DNA of 64,000 bases. It comes from Diphasiastrum complanatum. Its lineage: Eukaryota; Streptophyta; Lycopodiopsida; Lycopodiales; Lycopodiaceae. The stretch covers positions 46,625,476 to 46,689,475 of the forward strand of contig CM055107.1 in assembly GCA_029204225.1 (NCBI GenBank). Direction: 5' to 3'. Below the pieces are notes generated by a model. The model searched no databases. It saw only the letters and a program-made list of their open reading frames with translations, and had not been told where the DNA came from. Shown here one piece after another: positions 1-15,300 of this stretch. The translations under genes and the position numbers were made by a program. The stretch's first letter is position 1. Each line of letters begins with the position of its first letter.

Positions 1-245
1 TGTTTCATCTCATCGACTCGATCTCCTCTGACATTGCCTGCTTCCAGAATTCTCCCTCTAGACTCTGGACAGCTTCTTGATATGTTGTTGGCTCTTCAAT
101 GAAGCTTCAGTACTCGAATTGTGTGTCTTTGCTCCACTGAAGATTGTCAGCGTAGCGGTCTGGAGGTCTTCTTTGTCTTGTTGACCTTCTGGGTTCATTT
201 CGTCGTTGTTCGAACGTTTCTTGTTCGTGGGGTTGATCTTCTGCT
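1..245 (-). pseudogene. copia linker and start of reverse transcriptase
   Basis: In one minus-strand frame the motif RRSTRQRRPPDRYADNLQ is followed by FIEEPTTYQEAVQS and FWKQAMSEEIESM. This is the typical plant copia linker and first RT block (EP-x-EA...W..AM..E). One in-frame stop lies between them. Joined directly behind the protease fragment, it shows that a deletion removed the integrase. The rest of RT and RNase H would lie left of the window. Confidence 0.75.
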
Positions 246-304
246 TCCTGCTGCTCTAGAGTCTGTGGCTCAACATTCTATTTTGACGTATGTCCTCAAT
301 CTCC

Positions 305-1415
305 CTATGTATTGCTATCAAACAAAACTCGAAGTCCAAGATCTGCCATCTTGGAGACTAATAGCAGATCTTTTCTCAATGAAGACATGTAGAGTGCTCC
401 TGGCAGCTCTGCTTGACCTGACAGTGTTCGCAACTGTAGAGTCCCAATGCCTTTGACATCATGTCTGCTCCCATCACCTAGAATCACTGCTTTGTTATTT
501 TCAAGTTCTCTAAAGTCGATCAAGATTTTCTTGTTGCAAGTGATGTGTGATGTTGCTCCTGAATCAATGACTACATCGTAGTCTTGTTCAGTGTAGCTCG
601 TTGAAGCTTCATCAAATATTGTGAAGGCTTCATCACCTCTATCTGCATCCTTGGATGACTCTGCAACATTTGCTTTCTCAGCCTTGTTCTTTCTTTTTGG
701 GTTGAATCTGCAATCGTATGCAAAGTGTCCCTTCTTCTTGCAGTGCATGCAAGATATTGCTGGATTGAACCAACATTTGTTGGTTGTATGGTCTGGTTTG
801 TGACAGTGATCACTGCTTCCTTCTCCTTTGTCCCTCATCAGTCTCTCATCAACGACAAGACTGATTGCTTTGTCGAATGTCATATCTGGTAGACTCAGTA
901 TGAGCATTCTCAATGGCTGATAGGACGTAGGTAGAGACTTCATGAAGTACATCAGTTGTTGTGGGTTGGGACCTAGTGCTCCTGTCCTGATGCAGCAAGT
1001 TGAGCGAAACAGACTCTTTGCGACGCATCTTGATATGGGTAATTCGAATGAATGGGCTCTGAGTCAGTTTAGATGGTTTGAAATGCTTGACGAAAGCGTC
1101 CTTGAGGGTGGTCCAAAGCTTTGAGATTCAAATACCACTCCTTGGCTGTTCCATAGAGTACCATGGGAAATAGGCGAAGCTTTTCAGTTTCAAACGACAT
1201 GCATTATCAAAATCTTGGAGAAATCGGATTGGGTCAGATTCTTCATCGTACTTTGGTGCATCGATATGTGAATTTCTGCATTCTAGTCGTGGAGGAGCTG
1301 GATTAGAAGATTCAGCATAGTCATGAGACATGATGCAGAGTGCGGAGGAGAGTAACAATACAGATGCATTAGAGGAGTTTTGAGTTCCAAAAAGACCCTT
1401 TAAGAATTCGTGCAA
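305..1415 (-). pseudogene. copia gag-protease fragment (broken)
   Basis: Two open pieces lie in order on the minus strand. The first (1415-1128) has a gag segment with ESDPIRFLQDFDNACRLKLK and ends at a stop. The second (952-305) carries two zinc-knuckle-like motifs, the clearer one being CMHCKKKGHFAYDC (CX2CX4HX4C), which binds retroelement RNA in the particle. It is followed by protease: VVIDSGATSHITC, then LGDGS. The pieces are separated by about 175 bases in which gag similarity shifts frame, so this is a decayed gene. The N-terminal gag start cannot be fixed. After the protease the frame enters sequence from the pre-RT linker instead of integrase. Confidence 0.85.
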
Positions 1416-3620
<2,205 letters not shown>

Positions 3621-4744
3621 GCACTGATTCACTGGCCCACACATTAGGAGTGTACTTCAGTTTGTTGTGGAGGCCGGATAGTCGTGCTAGGAGGAAACAC
3701 GCCCTCACCTTGGATGAAAGACTTTTAAATATTAGTCAGATATACAGTTGTGATAGCAGGCAAGTCTGAAAATCACACTTGGTAGGCAGCGATGAATGTC
3801 TTCTTGATTCTTGGAGATGTAGGTGAGAGCGGCCTCCAGGTAGCGAAACACTATTTCTTTCAGTTGTCCCAAAAAAAACCACTATTGCTAGCGTTGGGCT
3901 AACATGATCTTCACTATTGGACAGAGAATATATGTCAAGGAGAGTGAATGCATTCAAGGTGACAAAAAGCAAACAGGTTCTTCTCAAACCACTATCTTGA
4001 TATTTTTCACCTTTGTGCAGCATACACCTGCCAGCTGCAACCCAAAGCATACTGTTTGTAAGAAGAGTATGCATCGTCTAGCAATCTCTAAATCCAACTT
4101 CAAAATCATTAATTGCAGATCTTGCCCCACCATCTATTCGTCTTACTTTCCAATGGCAATTGTTATCGTAATCATTTTCATAATCAAAGTCTCTCACATG
4201 CCGAGAAATTTATGTTCCATCTTTATGTTATACCATGACTTTGAATTAGATGACATCTTTCTACTTGTACCGGTCATACTGCATTTTATCCAACAATGCA
4301 TAGTCTCCCTACAGTACTTATAGTGAGCACAGATTATTTTCAAAACATTTTAAGAATAGAGCAAAGAAGGCTGTATTCTACCTCATAATTCATATTGCCA
4401 GACTCATTGGTCATTACTTTTCAAATATATGGATGTGGCTGAGCACACCAATAATCCCTACATGAATACATTCCACTCTCAGATTCATGATCATGGACAT
4501 CGTTGAAACTACTTGCAATGATCTTTCCCTGAGCAAAGCTTAGAAATTATTCTCATGGTGCTATGATAGCTAGAGCATACTTCAGAGTCCTTGGAGATGT
4601 GTAAAGCTGTCTCAAGAGAAATAAAATTAAGTCAAAATAGGATGACCAAGTTCTCAGTGTCATAGCAGAACATCAACATCCTCTCTTTCTTCATTCTTCT
4701 TGCAAATGAGCAGTTTGTCGACTATACAAATTTCCTCCTTATTT
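3621..4744. other. no gene recognised
   Basis: AT-rich sequence with only short chance reading frames on both strands. No family motifs, RNA gene or terminal repeats were recognised. Confidence 0.45.
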
Positions 4745-5171
4745 AGCCTAATCAAGATCTGCAACTTGTGTCGCCTCTTTAGGAACTTCAAATACATAAA
4801 TCATCTTATCAACTTGTGCCACCTCTCTCAGCACAGATTCATGAACAATCTTATCAACCTCCATGTGACAACTATCAATCTTCTTCAATCTACTGTTGTT
4901 CATAATGTCTCTCACTTATTGAGCATCATCATACCTGTTTGCTACAGCATAAATGTTTGACAGAAGTACATATGGTGCAGCATTTTCTGGATCCAATTTG
5001 ATAGCGTGACTTGCAGCTCGTGCACCACGCTCTACGTCACCATAAATTTTGCAAGCACCTAGCAAACACAACCATACCCTAGCAAAGCTTTGCTTTCAAG
5101 CGGCATACTATCAAATTCTCTGCGTCATCCAAAAGTCCTGCACTACCAAGGTTATCAATCAGCCTGCGCAC
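4745..5171 (-). pseudogene. PPR protein (PLS-E class) C-terminal relic
   Basis: On the minus strand, in changing frames, I read LIDNLGSAGLLDDAENLI, then LDPENAAPYVLLSNIYA, then NSRLKKIDSC followed by MEVDKIVHE. These match the last PPR repeat, the E motif and the E+ region of PLS-class pentatricopeptide proteins, which bind organellar RNA and take part in C-to-U editing. At least one frameshift and several stops break it. The upstream part ends at the adjacent (GA)n array, so only about the last 140 codons remain. It has no visible link to the neighbouring helicase gene. Confidence 0.82.
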
Positions 5172-5185
5172 ACCCCTTCCTCGCG

Positions 5186-5188
<3 letters not shown>

Positions 5189-5253
<65 letters not shown>
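5189..5253. repeat. (GA)n microsatellite
   Basis: About 65 bases of GA with one GAAAGA interruption near its right end. It borders the broken 5' side of the PPR relic. Confidence 0.97.
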
Positions 5254-5325
5254 GATACACATTTATGATTATGTGATAACATCAATAAATTGTCAATAAA
5301 TTATAAGGTGGGAATTTGAAAATGT

Positions 5326-5385
5326 GGCTATATTGAATATGCACAACCACTTGGAGGCTATCTTGAATATGCACAGCCACTTGGA
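5326..5385. repeat. 30-bp tandem duplication
   Basis: Two 30-base copies beginning GGCTAT(A/C)TTGAATATGCAC lie head to tail with two differences. Confidence 0.93.
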
Positions 5386-5559
5386 AGCTGGACAGTGGCC
5401 ATTGTATATGCATGGATGGGGAGGAGGGCCATGCATGATCCTACCCATACGTGCATCTCCCTCCCCATCATTTTTAGTGAAAAAAGTGTGTATGCATGGG
5501 TGAGGGGAGGAGCATGCATGGTGCACCCATACACATGCGCAAAACTATACGTAAGTTTA

Positions 5560-5586
5560 AATATATATATATATATATATATATAT
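5560..5586. repeat. (AT)n microsatellite
   Basis: About 27 bases of alternating AT. Confidence 0.95.
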
Positions 5587-5819
5587 GGCCAGCATTTGAA
5601 ATTAAAAGGCCAACAAGGATATGCTTAGGAAATATCATGGCACACACCTCGGGTATGGACCTTCAAAACATTGATTCCTTGATAGCATAATCATGTTCAA
5701 TTATTCAATTGTATAAAATGTATCCTCGGTTTCCAAGTGGGGCTTGAACCTGAGATCATGCTACCTTCGAATGCCAAGCCATCCACATAATAATGAGCTT
5801 AAACCATTTGCATTGTTAT

Positions 5820-5825
5820 TTTATT
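5820..5825 (-). promoter_or_regulatory. candidate poly(A) signal of the SUV3 gene
   Basis: AATAAA on the minus strand, about 170 bases after the SUV3 stop codon. Distance and sequence fit a polyadenylation signal. The hexamer is common in AT-rich DNA, so this is only a candidate. Confidence 0.4.
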
Positions 5826-5994
5826 GTGATCTGATAAAAGTGATGACTAATTGATATATAAACATAATCTATAACTTCGACTTATTGTACACTGCATGTA
5901 TTCCAATCATCCTATCAATATAGAAGTTGGACTACATCATCATTACATAGAGAATAACTATATACTCATAATTTGTGCAACATATGCAACTATT

Positions 5995-6313
5995 CTAACT
6001 AACCCATTTTGGTGTCCATAATTGGCTAGGACCTTGGGCTTTTTTACAATCCTTACGCTCATAGTAATCAAGTTCTTGTATGCTCAAATTTAATCTACTA
6101 GACTCCACATCATCTTCAAAAATACATGATTCTTTCCATGTTTCATTCTTGTTTTTCTTAGACTCTAAAAGATCACCAATATCTTTGTCGACGCTGAATC
6201 CTCCTAGATTTGCTTGGGATTTCTCACGTGTATTGAAACCACTGGCTTGTCTTTTGATTTGCACATTCTTTGTCTTCTTTGAACCCACCATTTTAAGACC
6301 TGCCTCAATCAAT
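5995..6313 (-). CDS. SUV3: SUV3 last exon and stop codon
   Basis: Completes ATA, continues [16 protein letters not shown], and ends QLWTPKWVS with stop TAG at 5997-5995. The first residues match the end of the Suv3 C domain (ICxLLIE). The remaining hundred or so residues are a charged, lysine-rich tail with no domain I recognise; such tails vary between species. Acceptor TATGCAG. Confidence 0.9.
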
Positions 6314-9300
6314 CTGCATACAGTCATTTTGCTAAATGCATTAGGTAAGGACCAATAAATCTGTTAGTTTACGGATTGCTATTGCGTACAAGCATATCCA
6401 ATGCATGTTTAATGTCAGAATCTCAATAGTTTTTTGTTTTCAGGAGAATTTGCACCAAAGCTCTGCTACACAAGTCTTTGATATATGAAGCTTTCTTGCC
6501 TTCAATAGCTAAGTTAATGCGTATGCTTTGAACTTTCTAGACAATGAAATTTCATATGTCAGTCGCAAGGCTCTGACACTGAACTTTGTGCATTGTTTTT
6601 AATAATTTCATAGTTGTCTGATTTTGCAAGGTCATTCAGACCTCAATTGTTAGAAATAAGAAATCCTTGGAGTTCATTTTTTTTTTTTTAATCAATGAGC
6701 ACTCGTGTGTACTACAATACATAGTTCCTGTCTGTGCCATTAGCTCATTTCCTACACAAGATTTGTATGAAACTGCACAAATTTTGGTGTTCTTTTATGA
6801 AATGATTCCCCCGCTTGTTGTTCCATGTTCTGAAGAGCAGCTTCTACGCTGCGATAGAACTTCTATCGCAGCGTAGATTTGCCTCCTCCACTGCTGGCGC
6901 GGTTCTGTGCGCGAGGAGGAGGCCGAAAATTGGGTTTTTGTTTTTTTTTTTTTTTTGCGATTCTGTCCACGATTCGCTACAGCGAATCGCGATTCGCAGA
7001 ATCGCGATTCCCGAATCGCGAAGCTGGCGAATCGTGATTCGCTGCAACTATGGATAGAAGCAAGAAAACTTCAAAATGTTTGTAAGTTTTTGAAGTGTAA
7101 TACTACATACAAGACTCTCATATGACGACAAATTACATGTGTTTCTCTAGAATGTATTGTATTGTTGTAAATCGAAGATACGTGACTTTTCGTTTATTGA
7201 AGTTGTTCAATGCTCATTGCATGCATGGATCTTGATCTTAAGGTACCCAAATTAAAGATTGACCCTCAAGAAAAACTTCACCTGACTTTACGGAAATCAT
7301 CCATCAACAAAGGGATCAGAGCTTGTATTTACGTAAGCTATTAAAATAAGGGTCTGCAAATATGCATCGACCAAAACGGTGAAGTACTTGGAAAAATTGA
7401 GCATACTCACATTCCACAAAGTTCCTTTTGCGTAATAGCTGAGTCTCTGTCCACAAACGCATCCTCCAATCGGAAACTCAACCATATATACAGATCGAAG
7501 ACCTGCATTGTAAGATGTGCTTGTAAATAAACTGAAAAAACATCAATTCAATAGTACATTAAATTTAATACCCCGTCTTCCTGAACAGATGAGATAGCAA
7601 TAGAGTAAATTTGTGTACATAGCCTTTCAGAGTTGAGAGAAATGTGTATGAAGTACCTTGTTTAGTGATTCCAACTCCACTAGTGCACCCTGAGTTCTTG
7701 GAATTTGTGTCGAAGATGAAGAAAGAGATGTGCCCAGGGAAACTCCCCCATATTTGCAATACTCAGTTGCAAACTGCAACACAGTGATAAGTCAGATCTA
7801 GCATCAGTTAGGATTCAAAAAATACTGACAATCAACAGATGACATTAAGAAGTGATATAAAAAGTGCCAGAAAGCAATGAGTATAGATTGTCCTTGATTC
7901 AACAGCCCTTTCCAAACCTTCAAGAGGTGATAACAATCGTGTAGTAAATTTATCGGTGTTGTGTGACATTGGTAAATCGACAATTATTGTTCACCTGGAA
8001 CATCAGCCCATTGGCCTTATAAGTGTAACGTGAAAATCAAAATATTACCTTAAGTAAGGCACCCGTTACAACTTGATTGTCTAGATCAATAGGACTGCAC
8101 ATGGAGAAGTATAAACACATTCAGCTGCAATGAGAGAAAACCAATAGGACTACATACCGAGAAGTATAAACACAATAAGCAGACATGAGAGGTATAAACA
8201 CAATAAGCAGACATGAGAGACAACTTGAGAGGATTTGCATAATTTTTAATCAGAAGACAAGTTCGTGTTCACAAACCATGTGTTGCATAACCAAAACTAG
8301 GGCTTACACATACTTCCCAGGAACGGTACAGAACTGTTCCTAGGAACCCGTTCCATACTATTCCTAAGGTACCTTAGAAACCGTTCCAAAAAATTTATTG
8401 AAATATAACTTTGGTGTGGGTAAATCTGTTTAGAAAGTTTACTAAATCATTGTTTTCCGGGTTCCTAAGAAAGTTTTTTTGCACACAAAAAAAGGGTTTA
8501 TGTTCCTACTAATGTTCTTGTTCGTGTTTCTAAGTTGAAACCAAGTTGAAGATGCTCTTAGGAACAAAACTTAGGAGCAGGAATAGGATCCTATGCGTAT
8601 TCCTGAGTTGAAACCTAAGTTGAAGATGCTCTTTAAAACAGGAATAGGAACAAAACTTAGGAAAAGGAACGAAACTTAGGAACAGGAGTGGGAATAGGAA
8701 CTTACGAACAACAGCAACAACTTAGGTATAGGAATAGGAAGCCCTAAGAACTTAGGAACATGAACATAAACTTAGGAACAAGAACTGGAACAGGAACTTA
8801 GGAACAAGAACTGGAACAGTAACTTAGGAACAAGAGCAAGAATTCCTTGGAACTTAGGTTCAATAGGAACAGGAACAAAAATAGAAACCCTTTAATTTTA
8901 ATGCATGGACTCAGGAACTTAGGTCTCAATAGGAACAAGTATAGGAGCTGTTAGGAACGGGAACAAGACTAGAAACTAAGGAACAGGCTCTCGGAACTTC
9001 ATAAGTCGTAGTACATAGGTATAAGCCTAAAACAGTTTGTTGAGTACAGACTAGTACATAACATCATGTAAACCATGCTTTACTATGAGAAGGGTAATGA
9101 CTAGGGATACAAAACATTATGCCATTTTTTTCCTGGTATGGAACTGTTCTGTTCCAAAATAGGAGCAATGCTGTAACCATTTTAGGAATGGAACCATACA
9201 ATAAAAAAATACATTCCTAAGGAGCAGAACAGCCGTTCCTTAGGAATGGTACCGTACTCATTCCTATCCAGAAATATTAGAAATGGGTATCAATGGGCTC

Positions 9301-12300
9301 ACATGCCTTCTACCACAATCAAATTTCATACTCATTGAGTTAGCAGAACCTTTGTGAACCAAATTGGCATCTAATTTGGATAGGATACAAAAGTATACAC
9401 ATGAAGCAAATGCATTCTGTGAAGGACTCTAGTGCAATTTTGACAATTTACAACAAAATGACACTTCCTTTATGCTCTAGATTATTTGCTAATGTGAAAG
9501 ATGATTTGAATTCTTGTTAATTTGGAAAAGAGCCTGGCTAACTTTGTTAAGTGTCATGATATAGGGGAAGCTCATATGTCAATAAGAAGCAACCTAATCG
9601 AGAAAAGTATCTTATGATTTGACGATTTGCTTGCAATGGTTCCAAGCATTTCTGTACAAGATATAGCCCATAAATGTTGTTGTATAGTTTTATACTAAGA
9701 GCAGCAGTAAGAGTAGGGTTATAGAGGTAAACAGAGGCGCCAAAAGCCTTTTTCAAGGATATCAATTGATAAAGTATGCTAGAAAAAGCATAAAGAAAGC
9801 TAAGGATAGAGCTAGTGGTTATGTGAATCCAAGGATGTGGAAGGTTCAAATTGAAAAAAGAGAGAGTACCCTTAAAGAGACCTAAATAATGAAAATGCAA
9901 AGTCAAGGGAGAGAGAACCCACAATGCATGTATTACAATTGAGCACCATGATCCATGAGAGAGATGAAGTAACGTAGAGACTTGTGACTTATCACATATA
10001 GTCCACTAGTCTTGAGTCTCCTTCAACACACAGGAAGGACTGAACGTCATTGATTATGTCATATGAGGCACTTGGGCCGATTTGGTCATTTGATATTGAC
10101 CATCCATGCGATTAAGAAGTTAGAAAAATGCATCAAAGAACAAATATTAGTCTAATTCAATAAGCCAATACCATGCTACAAGATCATAACTAATAAATTA
10201 TACCTTGTAATTAAAAATTAAACTTTTAACTTCTGATTTCAAGGTTCAGAATGTTTAATGAGCATGTACATACAACAACATTGTACATTCAACATTCAAA
10301 CATTGAACATCAAATAATGTAGTCTAAATAACAATAGATAGAACTAATGAATGAAAGCTTGCCCACTTGCAAGTCGCAAAATTGGAGAAATATCTAGAGA
10401 CAATTGACTTTTAAGGTTTAGGTTGTGGTAAGGGTTGACCACAGTTTTACAAACACAATAATTATTGATGGTAAGTTAGGTTGGTTCATGCATCTTTCCA
10501 AGGCTAAGGATCCATTGCCTAAAGTCGGAAGTCTATAATGTTTAGACAGTAGATACTTGATTTAAATCTCAAAAGATTGAAGGAATTCAACTTTAGAATT
10601 TCAGATTTTTCATGTGAAAGATTAGTGCCAAAGTTCTCATTTTAAAGTTCATGGTTTTCATATTTATCATATGAGATACGCACTAGATTTGTTTTAATTA
10701 AAGTTATAATTGCACAATACTTATTCATATAATGTTGAAACTTTTCAAAAAACCACAACTTGGCCACTCTAGTAGCTTGTTAACTAAGTTCTTGTCAAAT
10801 TTCAATAAACTCTAGCACTAATTGCTAGGTCCGTGATAATCATCCACAACAGCTATCTTTGACAACTTGCCAGACGGGCTCACCACGTCTTGTCGTTAGT
10901 TATCAAGCATCATTGTAGCTTATGATCAGCTAGCTCTCAAGTAAGTGATCCGCCGGCTACAAGCATGCTAGGTCTAAGAGTGGCCCTTGACACAATCCAT
11001 CATGGATGACTTTTATAATGAGAAGATATGATAGAACTTATGGTAGGTAAAACCTCATGTCAATTAGCTAGTCATCCATGACAACATCACAATCAATCAA
11101 ATATATAGGCATTATTCACAACTTAAAAGGGATTGCATTTTTGTTGAGATTGTTTCCAAAGCTTTTATTCATACTTTTTCCATTTCATTATTTCAGATTA
11201 GAAAACTTAGTCAACATAGTGCCACCTAAAACTTGTTCTACAAAACATGAAAAGAAATGATATAGCATGTCCATCTTTGTCACAGATTACAAAAACAAAA
11301 AATGGAAGCTTTTAATTCTAAAGGAAATAATTTTCAAAAAAGAACCCATTTCGTGCTTCCACCTGTTAAATTGATATCAAATTTGACAATAAAGCAACAA
11401 GCCTTGCAATTTGCAAAGAAACTTTTGTAATAAAAAATAACATGACAACATCATAACAGTAAGCGATATTTACCATATGCAAAATAGAATATAATCTAAC
11501 CTATACAAGTTCAAAAAAGTAAGCAATATTTACCATATGCAAAATAGGAAACGATCTTTGATTGACATAGGGAATTCATCCAATAGCCTTGCCACCTCCT
11601 ACACAAAGAGGTAGCCCTCACAATAAGGCACAAAATTTGTGAACTTTTGTGTCTCTTACATGTGACCATACTTCTAGAAGAAAAAAAAGAAGAAGAAAGC
11701 TTTATTGACGTCTTTTTGGTACCCTAAAGTACATAAGACACAAAAAAATACATGTCAAGTGTGTATAGCACTCTAGTGGTGTATATGACATCTCCACATG
11801 TATGATTAGCATGCTAAAACATGATAAAAATGAAACACTAAATAACACCACTTGTAAGCACAAAACACATTAAAAGAGAATGCTTGTGAGGAGAAAAATT
11901 AATCACACAAATAGTCCTGCCCGAGCCTTTGGGATCTCTTGCACATCCATGATCAGTCACTACATAATAGACATGGCTTCTTCTCATACCACTACAATCC
12001 ACTCCACAACAGGACACATCATCCAAATTGGACAATTTCTTAGACTCAAGATCTACTTCGAGCCTCAACTAGTCAATTCCTCTAAATGGATGCCACACAC
12101 TCTCTTGTAAGGCCACAATTCAAGGCCATATTGCACATGTACTTGTAGATCATAGATATATGCTACATCAATGCCTATTTGACATTATGGGCCCAAGAGC
12201 CATTTTACTTGGCAAGACTAACGATAGTTTAATTTGCAAGGCCATGACTTAGAGCAATGTTTCATAGGGTCGTTTTGTATGTCATTTCGAAACGTGTTTG

Positions 12301-15300
12301 AAACGGCTGGTTCAGGTTCAAAACGGGAAAAAAAATTACGTTTTTTTTTCTTTTTTGAAAATGTGTTTTAAGGGTTTTGGGGTTTACACATGTCATAGAA
12401 AGTCTAGTACCAAGTAGATACATCCAATTTCATGAGAATGCTCTAGAGAATGCAATTTCAAGAGGAGAAACCATGTACAATGACTATGGTCGCTTTCCTC
12501 AGTCAATTATTGATATTGTCATAATTAGGTTATTAAGTTGCGAGAATCCGTTCAGGCCCATTGCTAGTACAAAGCTTATGGCCCCTGAGAAATCATGCTC
12601 AAGTCACAAGTGCATTCAAGAAGTATGCAAAGACACAACCATCATCATCTTTAGAGTCTTGTAACTTGTAAGTACTAAGAGAACAAGAAGTTTAGCTCGT
12701 GAGGGTTTGCATGCCCATTGCCACATGGTAGTAGGTACTCGATAACATGTCAACAATCACACTTTTGTGCATGCAACACATCACAGTCTCAGACATCCAA
12801 GAACTTCTAGAAATTATAAGTAGTAAAGTTATAAACTATACAATGTACTGACCAGTGACCACTGACAAATCACAAATTACAATTCAAGAGTCAAAAGTTT
12901 AAACATTAGTCTTTAAAGTAACAGCATAAATAACAAGAGTTTCAAGCGTGGCCTCAAGGCTCAAGCCTGAGGCGCCATGAGTAATATGTATAACTTCTAT
13001 GCTAGAGCCTAGAGTATGTCACTATCATCTATGCTGACTATTGAGTGCCCCCCCAAGGCTCTAGCTGCCCGCCTCAAAAGTTGTTGTCGTGGAGGCACTA
13101 GCATGACCTCAAGCTCAAGGTCATCCTCCCCATCATCAGACTCACCCTCATCCTCCTCATCCTCATCCTCATCCTCACCCTTAGTGGTGGATTCCTCATC
13201 TGAGTTAGAGGGACTCTCAGAGGTGTCTGAGATTACTGGATGGCTCGGACCCTCTCCTGCGCTCCTGGCCTACGTGATGCAACAACTTAAGTGGTAGACC
13301 CTGCGTAGTGCACACAAGGAAATTGGAATTAGGACTTAGGATCGACATTACTTTAAACTTACAAATTACAATTTACAATCTAGTATCTAGTATATCTACA
13401 AAAAGTACTAATATAAAGCAATGAATCGGGGAATCGGGCATTGAAATCAACCTACAGCTGCTAAGGCCTCCCGATGGATTAAAGCATACACATCCTCCTC
13501 CTCTTGTGATCTTGGTGGCAAGTCTGGAACCCTTGCCACATAGATGTCATTGGGATTAACCTATGGAATTAAACCAAGATCTTGATTCTCGGTAGTAGTA
13601 AATGATTTCAAAAAACTAGCAAATTTAAACGTTGAAACTTGAAGCCTAAAGGTTCTTAGTCCAGAATCTAAACAGATCATGCTAGACTCTACAAAATTCA
13701 GATTACCTGTATGGGCTCCCCGGTCTCCCTTAGCTTCTTCAGAAGCCATAGGTTGGCATGCACATACACCAACCTCTGCGTAGTAGAAAGTCTGTTCCTC
13801 CTCTTTGTATGAATAAGAGAGGACACACTCCAATTTCTCTCGCATGCAACTGCTGTGCAATCTTGTGAGAGGACGCGGATGGCAAGTTTCTGCAATTACA
13901 TACTACATAGATGAAATTTGAATCATGATTCATGATGGCACCAACTGGCAAGTAATAAGTTATAACTACCAAGTACTTACTACTAGCTAGTAGCTTGTGA
14001 TTACTAATTACATACCTGAATAAATTCAAGTCATCCATGAGTGCATCTTGATCCCTAGGATCAGGATAGACAGAGGAGACGTAGGAATGCCATCCCTGCC
14101 TAAGCTCTCGGTCATGGAATTGATCTTCCTTCCTCCATAGTGGATGAAGCAAGCAAGCCACGACATGCAGAGGTTGATGGAACCACTGCCACCTATCTAG
14201 AAACAAGCTCCTTATTTCTTCCAACTTGCAAACAATCAGGAGTGAAGTTTGAACATTCAAGTCTCAAGAACCCTGATTCCGATAATGAGTACAAATTTGC
14301 AAATACTCATTACTATTAACTAATCATGAATGTTCAATGAAGAATCAACTTTCGACGTAGTAATATACCTATCAGCAGCTATGCTGGTGCAACTCTGAAG
14401 CTGCTCTCCCAGCCTATCCATGTACTCATAGAGAAGGCCTAAAGTGCAACCCTCTCTATCAGTAAGGTGCAACACACTATAGATAGGCTGCATGGATGTG
14501 ATAATGGCGCTGTATCATCCCAAAATGCAATAGACATCACGGTCACCTCAAATCTCTTGGCCCTAGCCTCTCGTGATGGGCCCCACTCTACCCAATGGTT
14601 TGAAACAACCATTTGCCTTAGGCTTGCATGCACTTTTATGAGCCACTCCAAAACAAGGAACATATAGGCAAACCTAGAATGAAATAAGAATAGTAATTGG
14701 TCATAGGCAGCAGGCTATAGCAAAATTCAAATTGCATGAGCATTGAGACTTGAAGCTAAAACAAAATTGCAAATCAAAAAATTGGAAACAGGTTGGAACT
14801 TGGTTACCTAGAGGGGGAGTTGTCCCCGATCCCGACAATCCTTAGTGACTCTGGTGCCCGAGTGCAAAAAGATGCACCCTTATTCAAACGAGGCCACCTC
14901 CATATTCCCACAATACTTGCAAGTCCACTTCTTCATGCCTGACGTGCCATAACCTGAATTAAGGGTGACATGATCCCATAAAGGATCCGGTAGTCTGGGC
15001 ATAGCTAATAGCTATCTAGTGTCAACAAAGTAATAGTATTTAATTCAAACTTCAAATTAAAAACTAATCCTAGAACCTAAGATTTAACCTCACTCTCCCT
15101 CACACACAAAAACTCTCCCTCTCCTACACATTCCCCCTCTACTTCATACACACATGTCACGCACACTCTCCCTCTCCCCTCACACACACACACACACATT
15201 CCCCCTCTACTTCATACACACACACACGTCACACACACTCTCGTTCTCCACACAGAGTTTGCCTCGCCACCATTGATTGTTGAGGCTATATTTCAAGTTA

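Larger units (their letters stand above)
1..1415 (-). mobile_element. Ty1/copia retrotransposon relic, internally deleted
   Basis: Reading the minus strand from 1415 down, the order is gag, two zinc knuckles, aspartic protease, then an abrupt join to the linker just before reverse transcriptase. The integrase and its surroundings are missing, so the copy cannot be autonomous. It runs off the left edge, and no LTR, primer site or target duplication is visible in the window. The superfamily call rests on the domain order and the protease motif DSGATSH. Confidence 0.85.

Noticed and set aside
7297-7400. Exon H reading on past 7411 to a stop
   Set aside because: The donor GTGAGT at 7410 and the perfectly phased LIEAGLK exon at 6313 give the expected SUV3 C-terminus. 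The read-through sequence has no similarity.
8095-8117. Upstream acceptor (TTGCAG) for SUV3 exon F
   Set aside because: Its use would put a TGA in frame. The TGTGCAG acceptor keeps the phase and the family alignment.
9547-9924. 125-codon minus-strand open frame as a gene
   Set aside because: No domain, motif or homologous copy in the window; intronic position and composition fit chance.
13016-13297. Serine/proline-rich plus-strand open frame
   Set aside because: It is the antisense of the acidic tail of the minus-strand hAT transposase, which has family support.
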